Counted from the first letter of the stretch, positions 43,349 through 54,949 are shown. The stretch is DNA of 64,000 bases from Diphasiastrum complanatum (GCA_029204225.1 CM055109.1:39789791-39853790), one strand, 5' to 3'. The notes: generated by a model from the sequence alone, not told the origin. Numbers and translations are program-made.

Positions 43349-44748
43349 TGGTGCTGGTTTCGGTTCTGCCTCTTATTGCACAACTGCTAATCTGGGAAGG
43401 TGTGGTGTCTGATTTGTTATCCTTCGTGCTATAGATCATCCCAATCTCAGATTCATCCGATGGTGGGTTCCAAAGTGATTGGATCTTGCTTATACAATAG
43501 GATGCAGTCTGGATCTTCAAGGATCTGATAGATCTGATTGGCTAGAATCAATTTTAGGCCTTTTATGGTGATTTTTCCTTGATAACAGTTTACTCCTTGT
43601 ACTGATTGACCTGAGATTTTGATAGTAGCTGGATCTGATGAGATCCTTCCACTAATCTGGTCTGCGAGGGTTATCATGTGCGAGGGTTGGCTGTGCGGGG
43701 GTTCTTTAGCTATTTTTGCAGGTAAAAAACTTGATATCTTTCAGATCTATGGGAAGTAGCTCTCGCAAGCTTCACAGTAGTTGGATCTGGGTCAGATCTC
43801 ACTATAGAATTCTCTGCGAGAGTTATCTCTCACAAGAATTGAAAATTCCACTGTCTGCGAGGGTTCAAAATCACTTTTTGTGCTTGATTTTCACTAGATC
43901 TTCATACTAACTCTCGCAAGCTTCATCACTGATGTAATTTGACATTCTAAATCGATTGAGAGGGACTGCGAGAGTTCTTACTAGAAGGATTTGCTGGATC
44001 TTCTTTTTTTAGTGATTTTTTTAGCACTTAAATCCAATTTTCTGCTTACTGGAATCAAACTAACTCTCACAAGCTCTTATGTGTCCTGGTCTCACTGAGA
44101 TGGAACTTCCAAGTCCTCTGTGAGAGTTCTTGACCACTGGAACTGAAAATTTCACTATCTGCGAGGGTTCACTGGTACTTTCCCATATTTTTTCACTAGG
44201 AACTCTCGCACAAACACTTAATCATCAAACTAACTCTCGCAAGCTTCTCTGTGTCCTGGTCTCACTGAGATGGAACTTCAGAGGGCTCTGCAAGAGCTCT
44301 TATGAAGATTTGAATTTTTTTTGGATTTTTTCAAGGGTTTTTTGAATTTTTTATGGTTTTTCTCTGATTTTTACAGTTTGCTTGGAACTAACTCTCACAG
44401 GCTTCTATGCAAGTCTGGGACAGTACCCTGGAGTTGCTGCCAGTCATGCAAGGGTTAATTCCCACTGATTTCGGAGATATAAAAATCTGATGAGTTTTTT
44501 GGCTCTTTTTCCCTCCAAAATGCAAATTGGTGTGTTTTTTGAGTTTTTTGGATGATTGGTTTGGGTTTCAAACCCTTCGAGGTTGTTCAGGGCCTCCTCT
44601 ACCCTCTAACACCTCCTCCGCTAGTTGTGAACAGTCCAAACACAAAAAAATACAGAAAACTAACTCTAAACTCCCAAAAATCTACCTAAACTACTCTAAA
44701 AAGCAAGAAAATAGCTAAAATGCAACTAAACTAGTTAATGGAAACCTA
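43349..44748 (-). other. Gyp2 5' leader with repeated TGCGAGAGTTC word
   Basis: A 1.4 kb untranslated leader between primer site and gag. At least 14 variants of TGCGAG(A/G)GTTC or CTCTCGCAAGCTTC lie between 43660 and 44450. Part is a tandem duplication of about 170 bp: ACTAACTCTC(A/G)CAAGCT... with GTGTCCTGGTCTCACTGAG starts at about 44057 and again at about 44228. No long ORF is present. Confidence 0.75.
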
Positions 44749-44766
44749 TCCCCGGCAACGACGCCA
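44749..44766 (-). other. Gyp2 primer binding site, Asp-type tRNA
   Basis: Minus strand TGGCGTCGTTGCCGGGGA, one base from the 5' LTR. It differs at one position from TGGCGCCGTTGCCGGGGA, the site known for Asp-tRNA-primed plant gypsy elements. Confidence 0.85.
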
Positions 44767-44767
44767 C

Positions 44768-45576
44768 TGTGGGATCAAAGATCTCTCGTACTATAGCCCT
44801 TTCGCTTGTCAACAAAGGTTAGATCACTGGATAGGTCCCTAACTATGCATAGATGCTACCTTTAGTTAATTTCCTACTTTCTTCCTTAACTCTACTCACC
44901 ACTATACTACTCCTCTTTAACTCTACTCCTCTACACTAACATTCATCATAGTTTTGGTTGAAGGGAAGGGATGGAGAAGAAGAGATTGAGAAGAGAAGAG
45001 AAAGAGAGAGAAAGAGAGTGAGGGTGGAGGTTAGCTCAAATGCTCCTTATGCTTGCTAATGGAAAAACATTCACTATGGCAAACAATAAACATGGAAATA
45101 GAAAGCAATAGAAAACACAACCAAAAGCAATAGCAAGTAGTGAATAGCAAATGAGGATGCTTCTCTTCCAAAATGGGTAGAGTTTACTCCTTCTCATTAA
45201 GCATGGAAATAGTGTACAAATGGTGCCTTTTTATAAAATGGGGAAGGCCCTTGCCCCTCAATCTTATTGGCTAATATTCACAATGATCCTAACCATTCAT
45301 CTTGGACCCAACTTGATCCAAGGGTCCACAAAAAGTACATTAGAAATCACAAGATTCATGTGAGTCCCAATTTGGAGCCAACTCTAAAAAGTGATCTCTA
45401 AGTAAAATGATATTGGGCCTCTAGTTTTATTTTAATTACAAGGCCCAAGTCAAGTTTATTTTATTTACAGCTTCAATTGCGTGCTCATTGGGCCATGGGC
45501 TTATACACGCAGGATGCCATGCCCTCACAACACATTTTATTGGAGGATTTTATTTTTGTTGGGAATACCCCCAACA
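44768..45576 (-). repeat. Gyp2 5' LTR
   Basis: 809 bp. On the minus strand it starts TGTTGGGGGTATTCCCAACA (inverted-repeat tip) and ends TGATCCCACA. It is about 10 bp shorter than the 3' LTR because TATTTACACTTT is missing near the tip. Confidence 0.88.
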
Positions 45577-46099
45577 CTTTCACTAGCTTCAAGCAAAAAT
45601 CCACCCATTGATGCCATTTTTGAATGTGAAAAAGCACTAGAAACTCTTATGGTTTCTCTAAGAGATCTGAACCTAAAGTCTTCTAGCAATTTGAAAGCTG
45701 ATAGACTCAATCCTATCACTCATGAACCAATCTAGAATGATGGAAATTTAGATTCTAGTCTCAATCGTGCAAAATCACTCCTTAATCTATGATTTTTGAC
45801 AATATCTATCTCAACTTCAATATGCACTCAAAAAATTAGAGAAATTCATTCAAGCTTCAAATTTAATTTTTTGGCTGATCTAATCTAAGACAAAATCACA
45901 AGAATAGAATCTCTATAGAAAAAGCTTGATTTTGCACTAAAAATCTCTCAATTTGGGTGTGTGAGTCAAATTATACAATTTTTTGAATTTTCTCAACCAA
46001 AACCGGACCTGTACAGCCTCACACATGTGAAAAGTATTCCTACAGCCTACAACAAGTTCTGGTTCAACCTCATCAATATCAATAAATCCTCTTGTACTT
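45577..46099 (-). pseudogene. Copia H gag start and 5' leader
   Basis: The gag ATG is at 45617 (MASMGGFLLEASE); Gyp2 interrupts it after 13-14 codons and the frame resumes at 33862. The 480 bp from 45618 to 46099 is AU-rich leader without coding signs. It contains one CACACATGTG word near 46022. Confidence 0.75.
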
Positions 46100-46112
46100 G
46101 GCTCTGATACCA
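46100..46112 (-). other. Copia H primer binding site
   Basis: Minus strand TGGTATCAGAGCC, directly after the LTR end. Confidence 0.88.
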
Positions 46113-46897
46113 TGTGGAAATCTGCAAAATAGGACCAAGAATGGATCCTTAAATGATCCACAAGAGGGATTGGATGTTAGAAACAATTGATCTATCAATC
46201 TACACACGATTTTGATCAATCTAGATCAATTCTAGGCATGAAAATCTAACAAGAACAATCATTAATGAAGATAATGTACTTGCTGGTTTCACACGTGTGA
46301 AAATCTGTCAGAGTACAGACTCCAACCTGAAAACAAAGTACACTATGATAGAACCTCAAATCATTCAAAACAAATGAAGACAAATGAAGAGATTGACACA
46401 AAATTGCTTCCAAAATCAAGATTGATGTTTCATGTTGATTATGGCCAAATATGCCTCTATATATACACTTCTTGGAGCTCGAGGTACTGATCACACATCA
46501 AATCTCACACGTGTGAGGATTTTTTGTATGGTGAATCATCATGCAAAATTGACACTTGGATCAAACTTTCTAGTTTGAGCACTTTTGGTCCATTTTCCTA
46601 TTATATGGAGATCTACTTGGAAACCTTCTAGAAGTCAAAATTTGCCTACTTCAGCTTATTCCACACGTGTGAGCAGTCCTCTATACATGGGATATGACAC
46701 CTAACCTAAGGATGTGGCTCATGCAATCAATAGATTGATGCCATGTGTCATATGACTAGAAAACTAGTTTTTGGTCTTTTTAGCCATTAGAACTTGAATT
46801 AATTCATATGTACAACCTATATGATTATGGAACATGACAAGTACACTAATTTCACACGTGAGAACAAGCTCCACACATGTGTAATCATCCTATATAC
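46113..46897 (-). repeat. Copia H 5' LTR (part) with repeated CACACGTGTG palindromes
   Basis: The LTR end TGTGGAAATC (plus view) adjoins the primer site. The other end is not reached because copia I starts at 46898. The palindrome CACACGTGTG, containing the G-box core CACGTG, occurs at 46290, 46506 and 46662, and CACACGTG at 46853. A TATATATA word lies near 46460. G-boxes are bound by plant bZIP and bHLH factors, so these may be LTR promoter elements. Confidence 0.7.
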
Positions 46898-47579
46898 TGT
46901 TAAAAATTCACAATTCTAGCTTGACTAGTTTTGGTCATATGACTTGTAAATAGTTAGATGGTCATGATGTGGCCTGTCACACGTGCCAAATAGCATAGGA
47001 TTCCATTCATAAGGATGTTCTCAAGTAGACCTAAGTGTTAGAACCTTTGTAATGAGTCCAAATTATGCTTAGATACAAGGGAGAAAAAATAGGAGCTATT
47101 TTTGGTAATTTTTGCATTGTTGAGGGATCTCCAAGATTCCAACCCTAACTTGGTAGGGATGAAAGATCCACCAAAATTAGCATTAGGGATAGGTTTAGGG
47201 CTACTCATACCTGCCCAAAACCGTGATGGATCATGTATATATAGGTGATGATATCTCACCAAAATCAATCAAGCAATTTCATGATCTTTCTCTCATAATG
47301 GTGCAATTGCTCTCTATGTTCATAATTGTTTGAGTACTTGTGATTACTAATGATTATAGGATTGAATGTAGGTCTGGTGTACAGTACTCAGACTGTGGGA
47401 GGCCGTACTTTCACACGTGTGAAGCCTTCTTCAAGGATTTGGGCCATTTAGTGGGGTTCAAGCATAGATTTTTGATGGATTTTGATGGTTCAACTTGTGC
47501 TAATCTTATGAAATCATAATCTATTGTTTCCCTCATCATTTCAAGTGTTTTAGGATCCTTATTTGCTATAATTTTTGCA
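46898..47579 (+). repeat. Copia I 5' LTR
   Basis: TGTTAAAAATTC...ATTTTTGCA. It has a clear TATA box TATATATA at 47236-47243 and a CACACGTGTG palindrome at 47412-47421, with a second CACACGTG near 46978. Confidence 0.92.
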
Positions 47580-47592
47580 TGGTATCAAAGCC
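47580..47592 (+). other. Copia I primer binding site
   Basis: TGGTATCAAAGCC immediately after the LTR; one change from the initiator-Met consensus. Confidence 0.88.
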
Positions 47593-48376
47593 TAAAGGCT
47601 GAAATGAGCTAAATCCTTGGTTTCATTCAATTTGATCACAATTTTTGTAGATTGGATCTTAGCATCTAGTATTGATTCTAAAACTCAAAGTGAGTCAAAT
47701 ACATTGGAGATTGGTGTTGTGTGACTTCATTTGCAGGTGTTTAGGTGTCTAAAACCAGAGGCAAAGTTGAATTCAATTCACATTACCAAGATAGCAAGTT
47801 TTGCTTGCTCCAAGCATTGATTTCTAAGCGAGTTTTGGAGGTGATTTCATAGAGGAGGCTTTCTAGCATTCAAGGAGAGGGAAGATCAGAGTTTTGGGGA
47901 CTCTTCAAGGCTGTTCTAAGGTGTAGTAGGCACCTCCTAAAGTGATTTAGGTTCAGTCCAACCATTGCTTGACTTATGCACCAAATTAGATCAATTTTTC
48001 ATCAATTTTGATCAATTTTTGCTTGTGATTGGATAGTAGATTTTCGTTGCATCCTCATTAAGTTACATTTAGATCTTTTACAAGTGATTTTGGAAGTATA
48101 TTAGGTTGCTGAAATTCACTCTTGATCAGATCATTTGGAAGCTTTAATGTTCTTTATAGAAAGAGGGGCAATTCTACTAGTATTGTCTACTTTAATCAAG
48201 CAAGTGCATTGTTTCTAGTATTCTATGATTTGATTTTGTTAGAGATCATTCTTAGATCTTTATAGGAAGTCTATTACTGATCTTTTCAGATCCCTAAGAA
48301 GTGGGATAAGGTAGACCTTCAATCAAATCAATAGAAGTAACCTTCATTTGTGTCAAGTCCTTGATTAGGAGACTAG
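47593..48376 (+). other. Copia I 5' leader
   Basis: A 784 bp untranslated leader between primer site and the gag ATG. AT-rich, with no open frame or repeat of note. Confidence 0.75.
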
Positions 48377-51300
48377 ATGGCATCTATAAATGCATATCTT
48401 TTGGATACTAATGAAAGGCTCAACAAAATTAACTATTCCATATGAAAAGTTAGAATGGAATCCATCATGACCGTGCAAGATCTGATGGAAATTGTAAATG
48501 GTAAGGAGGGTGAACCTATTCATCCTCAAGAAAAAGCCAAATACATCAAGAGGTGCAATGTTGCACTACATTGCATAAAAATGAATGTTGCAAATGAACT
48601 CTTAAGAGAGCTAGGAGATTGCACTTAAGCTCAAGATGCTTGGGAGACTTTGCAAAAGGTCTACGAATCCAAGAACCAAGCTAGAATGTTAGCTTTGAAG
48701 AATCAAATCTATAGAAGCTATCAAAAGAAAGGAGAGAGTGCACATACTTTTGTTCTAAGAGTAAAGGAATTGAACAAAGAGCTAGCCTTTATAGGTGATC
48801 CTATCAAGGATGAAGAGCTTGTTCAACTCATATTGAATGGACTAAGTTTTGAATTTGACAATTTGGTTCAGGGATATGCAATTATGGGTAAGCTACCCAT
48901 ACTTGAAGAACTCCAAGGCACACTCATGGCTGAGGAATCAAGAAGGAGCCAAATGCAAGAGAGGATGGATAGGCTTTCCATCCAAGGTGGAGATGACCAA
49001 GCTCTCTTCACCAAAGGCAAAGGCAAGTCCAAAGGAAAAGGATTAACATTCAAGAAGTCTACAAAGCTTGAGGATCAAGAAAGACCCTCGAAGGCATCTC
49101 CATCAACCACCAAAGTCAAGAAGGACAAATCAAAGGTGAAGTGCTACTATTGTAGCAAGATGGGGCATTATGCCTCGGAATGCTTCAAGAGGAAGCAAGA
49201 TCAAAGCCAAGCCAACATGAGCAAAGAGGAGGAGGAGGAGAGTTCACATGAGGACTCTCTCATGATGTCCATATTTTCTTCAACAAGCTTCAAAGGAGAA
49301 GATCCTTGGTGGATTGACTCGGGTGCTAGTTCACACATGACTAGTAAAAGGGAGTTTTTCTCTTCTCTCTTATCTTATGATGGACCTATAAAGTCTATCT
49401 ATACAACAAATGATGAAGCTTGTAAGATTGAAGGAGTTGGTAGCATTCCCCTTTGCTTAGGATCTTCCAAAAAGATCAACATAGAAGGTGTTTTGTACAT
49501 TCCTACAATAACAAAGAATCTACTAAGTGTTGGCCAAATGGTAGACAATGGTTTCAATGTTGACTTTGCTTTAAATGAATGTTTCATCAAGAAGAAGGGT
49601 AAGATAGTGGCTAAGGGCACTAGACTTGGCAAACTTTATAAGCTGGATGCATTTGTGGATACTAATGTTGTCATGTTGACCGAGAAGAGCAAGATATCTA
49701 CCTTTACTTTATGGCACAAAAGACTTGGACATGTCAACTTGGGTTCCATGGAGGCTATGATCAAGGAGGAGTATGCTTTAGGCCTACCAAGGTCTATTGG
49801 GAAGGAAGACAAGGTTTGTGAATCTTGTGCCTTATCCAAGGCACATAAGAAGGTGTTTCCTAACTCCATCACAAAGTCATCTCATCCTCTTGAACTCATA
49901 CACTCGGATGTGCACATTGCTAGCACCAAATCTAATGGAGGTTCATCCATGTTTTTAACCTTCATTGATGACTACTCAAGATATTGTTGGGTGTTCTTAC
50001 TTTCCTTCAAGTCTCAAGTATTTGATACTTTTGTAAAGTTCAAGTTGTTTGTGGAAAAGCATCATAATCATAGCATCAAGATTCTTAGAAGTGACAATGG
50101 TGGAGAATTCATCTCCAATGAGTTCAAGGCCTTTTGTGAGGAGGAAGGCATCAAGAAAGAGACTTCTTGTCCTTACACTCCTCAACAAAATGGAGTTGCT
50201 GAAAGAAGGAATAGAACATTGTGTGAATGTTCTAAGGCTTTAAGATTAGATGCTTGTTTGTCCAAATCCTTTTGGGGTGAGTCTCTTGTATGTGCAAACT
50301 ACTTGATGAATAGGGTGTCTTGCAAAGCAATTGAAGGCAAAACTCCTTATGAGATGTTGTATGGAAAGAAACCCAATCTTAATCACTTGAAAGTTTTTGG
50401 GTGTATATGTTATGTGCATGTGCCATTGGAAACAAGAACCAAGGAGGATCCATCTTCCACAAGAGGGATCATGCTTGGATATGCAAGCTCAAGCAAGGGC
50501 TACAAAGTCTATCTCCCATCCTTGAACAAATTTGTTGTTTCAAGGGATGTCATATTTGATGAACATCATATGCATATGCTTGAAGAAGGCTCAAGTGCTC
50601 CAACAATCAAGAAGAAGATGGCCGAGGAGCAAGATCTTGGTTTTGAGGAGGAGCTCATGAAGGAGCAAGCACCAAACCCACCTATCACACCAAGGAGATC
50701 TTCAAGGGCAAAAGTGGAGCCATCAAGGCTCACATATCAAGGAAAAGGAAAGCAAGTTGAGGGTATCTCATCCAATTCTTATGCTTTATCTAGTTTTGAA
50801 GAACCGTCTAATGTTGAAGATGCATTGAACTCCAAAGAATGGTATAAAGCTATGTTGGATGAGTATGATGCCTTGATTGAGAATGAAACTTGGTTGCTTG
50901 TTGAGAGACCTCAAAGGAATGTAATAGGATGCAAGTGGGTCTTCAAGCTTAAGTTGAATGCAAATGGGAGTGTTAACAAACATAAAGCAAGAATAGTTGC
51001 AAAAGGTTAGAGAGGGATAGACTATGAGGAAACTTTTGCACCCGTGGCCAAGATGGTCACAATAAGGCTAATCATTGCACTTGCATCACATTTTGGATGG
51101 ATTCTATGTCAAATGGATGTCTCTAATGCTTTCTTGAATGGTTTTTTGGAAGAGGATATCTATATGGAGCAGCCACAAGGGTTCATCAAGCATGGAATGG
51201 AGAACAAAGTATGCCATCTCCAAAGAAGCATCTATGGCTTGAAGCAAGCCTCGAGATCTTGGAATTCAAGACTACATTGCTATCTTATTTCACTTTCTTT

Positions 51301-52336
51301 TGTTCAAAGTGAATATGATACCACTCTTTACATTAAGTTTGATGATGCTGGTATTGTACTTTTACTCATTTATGTAGATGACATCATCATTAGTGGAAAT
51401 AGTGTTGATGGTATTGAAAAAATCAAGATAGATCTATCCTTAGAATTCAAGATGGTAGATCTAGGGTGTCTTCACTTCATCTTAGGCATAGAAGTACTTA
51501 GAGGGTCTGATTTTATCTTTATAAGTCAAATAAACTATGCTCAAAGTCTTTTGAAGAAGTTTAAGATGGAAGTATGCAAAAGTGTTGACACACCAATGGA
51601 GCAAGATGTAAAAGTGCCAAATGAAGATGATGAAAGATCCTTCATGGACATCACTTTGTTTAGGCAACTTATAGGTTCCTTAATGTGGATCACTATAACT
51701 AGACCAGATCTTAGCTTTAGTGTATGTAGGTTGAGCCAATCAATGCAAAATCCATTGAGTATCCATTGGAAAAAGGCTAAGAGGATTCTAAGATACATCT
51801 CGGGTACATTAGATTTTGGGATTCTATATAGAGGAGATGTGATTAACCTTCATGCATTTAGTGATTCAGATTTTGCAGGGGACAAGAGGGATAGTAAATC
51901 AACAAGTGACTATTCAACTTTCATAGGAGAAGGTTTGGTTTCATGGTTTTCAAAAAAGCAAGAAACTATATCTCTATCTTCAACCGAGGCCGAGTACAAA
52001 GCTTTGACAACCACTACAAAGGAGGTACTTTGGATCAAGAGATTATTGGTGGAGCTAAAGATCATGGATTCAGAGGAGGCACCAATCATCTACAATGACA
52101 ATATATCAGCCCAACACCTTGCATCTAACCCAATCTTCCATGCAAGATCTAAGCACATTGAGATATGCCATCACTTTGTGAGAGAAATGGTGCAAGCCAA
52201 GGAGATTGCTTTGGAGCATGTTCCAAGCAATGAATGTGTAGCTGATCTACTTACTAAACCACTTCAAAAGACACATTTTATGAAGTTTAGATCATCACTT
52301 GGAGTGATTAGTAAATCAATGATTGAACCAAGCTAG
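48377..52336 (+). pseudogene. Copia I gag-pol polyprotein, one frame with three stops
   Basis: ATG at 48377 (MASINAYLLDTNERL); 1319 codons in one frame, a normal length. Only three nonsense codons break it: TGA at 48443 (residue 23, where Trp is expected), TAA at 48626 (residue 84) and TAG at 51008 (residue 878, next to a small in-frame loss in the KGxxQxxGIDY block). Domains: gag; zinc knuckle [14 protein letters not shown] (256-269); protease DSGASSHM (from 314); pre-integrase LWHKRLGHV; integrase with HSDVH, SDNGGEF (Asp about 573) and [10 protein letters not shown] (Glu about 608); RT with YVDD (999-1002); RNase H with SDSDFAGD, SSTEAEYKAL and DNISAQHLASNP, ending in ADLLTKPL. It carries out the full copia cycle in relatives. 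ORF 48650-51010 and ORF 51044-52336 are its open stretches. Confidence 0.93.
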
Positions 52337-52350
52337 ATAGTGAGGAGGAG

Positions 52351-53033
52351 TGTTAAAAATTCACAATTCTAGCTTGACTAGTTTGGGTCATATGACTTGT
52401 AAATAGTTAGATGGTCATGATGTGGCCTATCACACGTGCCAAATAGCATAGGATTCCATTCATAAGGATGTTCTCAAGTAGACCTAAGTTTTAGAACCTT
52501 TGGAATGAGTCCAAATTATGCTTAGATACAAGGGAGAAAAAATAGGAGCTATTTTTGGTAATTTTTGCATTGTTGAGGGATCTCCAAGATTCCAACCCTA
52601 ACTTGGTAGGGATGAAAGATCCACCAAAATTAGCATTAGGGATAGGTTAAGGGCTACTCATACCTGCCCAAAACCGTGATGGATCATGTATATATAGGTG
52701 ATGATATCTCACCAAAATCAGTCAAGCAATTTCATGATTTTTCTCTCATAATGGTGCAATAGCTCTCTATGTTCATAATTGTTTGAGTACTTGTGATTAC
52801 TAATGATTATAGGATTGAATGTAGGTCTGGTGTACAGTACTCAGACTGTGGGAGGCCGTACTTTCACACGTGTGAAGCCTTCTTCAAGGATTTGGGCCAT
52901 TTAGTGAGGTTCAAGCATAGATTTTTTATGGATTTTGATGGTTCAACTTGTGCTAATCTTATGAAATCATAATCTATTGTTTCTCTCATCATTTCAAGTG
53001 TTTTAGGATCCTTATTTGCTGTAATTTTTACAT
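52351..53033 (+). repeat. Copia I 3' LTR
   Basis: Begins TGTTAAAAATTC right after the polypurine tract and ends ATTTTTACA. The TATA box and CACACGTGTG palindrome are retained. Confidence 0.92.
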
Positions 53034-53455
53034 ATGAATTTGGCCTTGACGAAGCATAATTTTTGCATTTTTCACAGAGATGAGTACTCTCCCTATCTCT
53101 TTGATTGCCTAAAAATCTTCTAAAAACAAATCAAATTGATTTAGAACTTGAGCAACACAATCTGCTCTTCAATACCTATCCAAGAAGCTATAGAACATCA
53201 AATTTGGATCATTCCTTGAGAAGTAGCACTCAAACAAAGAGGGGTGATTTCACACATGTGAGTTCTCTATCTGTACAGGGCTCAGCTGGAGCAGATCAGG
53301 CTTGATTTGATCCAATTATGGTCCACATATGGCTTGTTTGTTGGTGAGCTTGGATTCTTTTCCCAAATCCGAGTTCCTGCAAGCAAAAGCACTTATTTTT
53401 TGACGTATACACCCTCACCTCTTCAAAGCATGAAGCTCTAATACCATGTGAAGTT
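53034..53455 (-). other. Leader and primer site of a copia remnant (K)
   Basis: Minus-strand TGGTATTAGAGC at about 53443-53454 is a degenerate initiator-Met primer site. The sequence to its left resembles a copia H-type leader in style, with a CACACATGTGAG word near 53240. No gag follows, because copia I occupies that position. Confidence 0.5.
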
Positions 53456-54230
53456 TTTAGCATGTGTGAACTTCACCACACACCTTATAGGATTGTTATG
53501 AGGTGTTCTGATTGCACAAGATTGATCAATGAACAGATTACTTGAAAAATCTAAGGCAAGAGCACAATGGCATACATCAGACTGAAAAAACTAACTATGG
53601 CATACATCAGACTGAAAAAAACTAACTCCTTACTATGAGAAATGGATATCAAAAGTTATTCCAAGTTTTTACTATGGAGAAAATAGCCTACTCTCAAGTA
53701 GAGAGAGAAAATCAATACATAAAACTCGGGTAGAGAGAGAATGAGCCCAAAACACCAAAATCTCAATACTCACAATATGGCAAAACATGCCAAAGTTTCC
53801 CTACATCAAAGAGGCTCGAATTCCTACATTGGAGTTGCATGGAAAGTCCACTTTACTTAGTTAACTCAACTACCAAGGATTCACATGTAAAACTGCATGT
53901 ATGGATATTGCGTGTACTGCATGTCAACTCTCAAAATTACCTAGACATGCGTAGATCATGAAAACTACTTTGCATGTTGCATGCACTGATTGCATGTTGC
54001 TTGCATGCACTGATTGCATGTTGCTTGCATGCACTCTGAATGACTTTGCATGTAATCTAAACTTTTGCATGACATCAAGATTGAACCTACCTAGCTCAAA
54101 CTTGACCTATTCTAGAAGGTTAAGTGTTCAATTCACATACCTTTATGTATAATAAAATATACAATGGAAATAAGATAGGCATGGCCCCCAAACTCGAGAT
54201 AGGAAGATATAATTTTACTAATCTTCACAC
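53456..54230 (-). repeat. Probable copia K LTR, with small tandem repeats
   Basis: Starts TGTGAAGTTTTTAGC beside the K primer site; the outer end is not identified. It contains a doubled unit of about 28 bp (ATGGCATACATCAGACTGAA, about 53570 and 53600) and about three copies of GCATGTTGCTTGCATGCACT between about 53975 and 54035, rich in the RY word CATGCA. No coding function seen. Confidence 0.45.
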
Positions 54231-54350
54231 CATGGACATTGAGTATAACTCGTTGGTGAAGAACAAGACCTAGAGTCTTGTTGATCCTCTTGCAGGTACA
54301 AAACTAATTGACACTAAATGGATATTCAAACTAAAGCTCAAGCCATATGG
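54231..54350 (+). pseudogene. Copia RT N-terminal fragment
   Basis: Reads MDIEYNSLVKNKT, stop, SLVDPLAGTKLIDTKWIFKL: the first RT block of copia elements (W-x-LVxxPxGxKxIxxKWxxK). Only about 38 codons survive before unrelated minus-strand coding-like sequence starts. Confidence 0.75.
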
Positions 54351-54850
54351 ATCAATATCCAGCAATACACCATCGTCTGTAAGTTGATAGGCATACACTG
54401 GTAATAGATTTCCCTTACGATCTTCCACAAAATAGACTGGGAGGCTATTGTGGTCCTCCATTGAGTTTGTTGATGTGCAAGATGATATAACCAAAACTTT
54501 CACCTTGCCACTATTTGTTGAAGAAACTCGTGATTGAGGTGAATCGATTTAACATCCATCCTTTTGGTGAGCTCTATGTTGGCTTGATTCTGCTTGTGAC
54601 CTCTGAACTGTTGGATCTAGTTGTCGGCCCTTCTGCTCCACCTTTGGTCCATATCGAGGGTTCTTGATTGGACATCTTGCACTTGGATGATTTCCAAAGT
54701 AGTACGTACATTTGTCCTTCTCAAGAAAATTGATTGTGTGAGCATAAGCTTGAGGACAGCCTGAACTTGAAGTGCAAGGTTCACTCTGATTGGCCACTTC
54801 ATTGGGGCAAAGATTCTAATCCAAGCCCTTCAAACAAACACTTAAATCTA
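54351..54850 (-). pseudogene. Gag-like fragment with degenerate zinc knuckle
   Basis: On the minus strand there is a frame with NFLEKDKCTYYFGNHPSARCP, a knuckle-like CX2FX3HX4C in which the second Cys is replaced, followed by basic sequence and, after a stop, KVLVISSCTSTNS and PVYFVEDRKGNLLPVYAYQL. The order would suit the end of a gag and the start of a protease region, but no protease motif is visible. Identity uncertain. Confidence 0.4.
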
Positions 54851-54949
54851 ATGGTTCTAAGAAAGCACAAAGCAAGTCACATAAATCATGTGAGTCTTAC
54901 TTTGACCAGATTAGATTCCTTATTTGCAACTTGAGTTTGTAGCTTATAC

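Larger units (their letters stand above)
33863..45576 (-). mobile_element. Gyp2: 11.7 kb Ty3/gypsy (OTA-type) element with an extra 3' ORF
   Basis: Minus-strand element with LTRs 44768-45576 (5') and 33863-34682 (3'). Its primer site matches an Asp-type tRNA. In order it carries gag, zinc knuckles, protease, RT, RNase H, integrase and an additional long frame after pol. The flanks CTTTC and CTTTT are a 5 bp duplication with one change, and the copia H gag frame resumes across the site. LTRs differ at about 3% by eye, so it is younger than Gyp1. All frames carry a few stops or frameshifts. The long size, Asp primer site and extra ORF resemble plant Athila/Tat-like (OTA) elements, but a specific clade cannot be assigned by eye. 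Confidence 0.9.
46898..53033 (+). mobile_element. Copia I: nearly complete Ty1/copia element
   Basis: LTRs 46898-47579 and 52351-53033, adjacent primer site, single gag-pol frame and polypurine tract GTGAGGAGGAG (about 52340-52350). LTRs differ at about 13 of 682 positions by eye (about 2%), so this is the youngest and best-preserved element here. Flanking pentamers TATAC and TATGA do not match, and the two flanks appear to belong to different copia remnants (H LTR on the left, K leader on the right). Confidence 0.93.
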
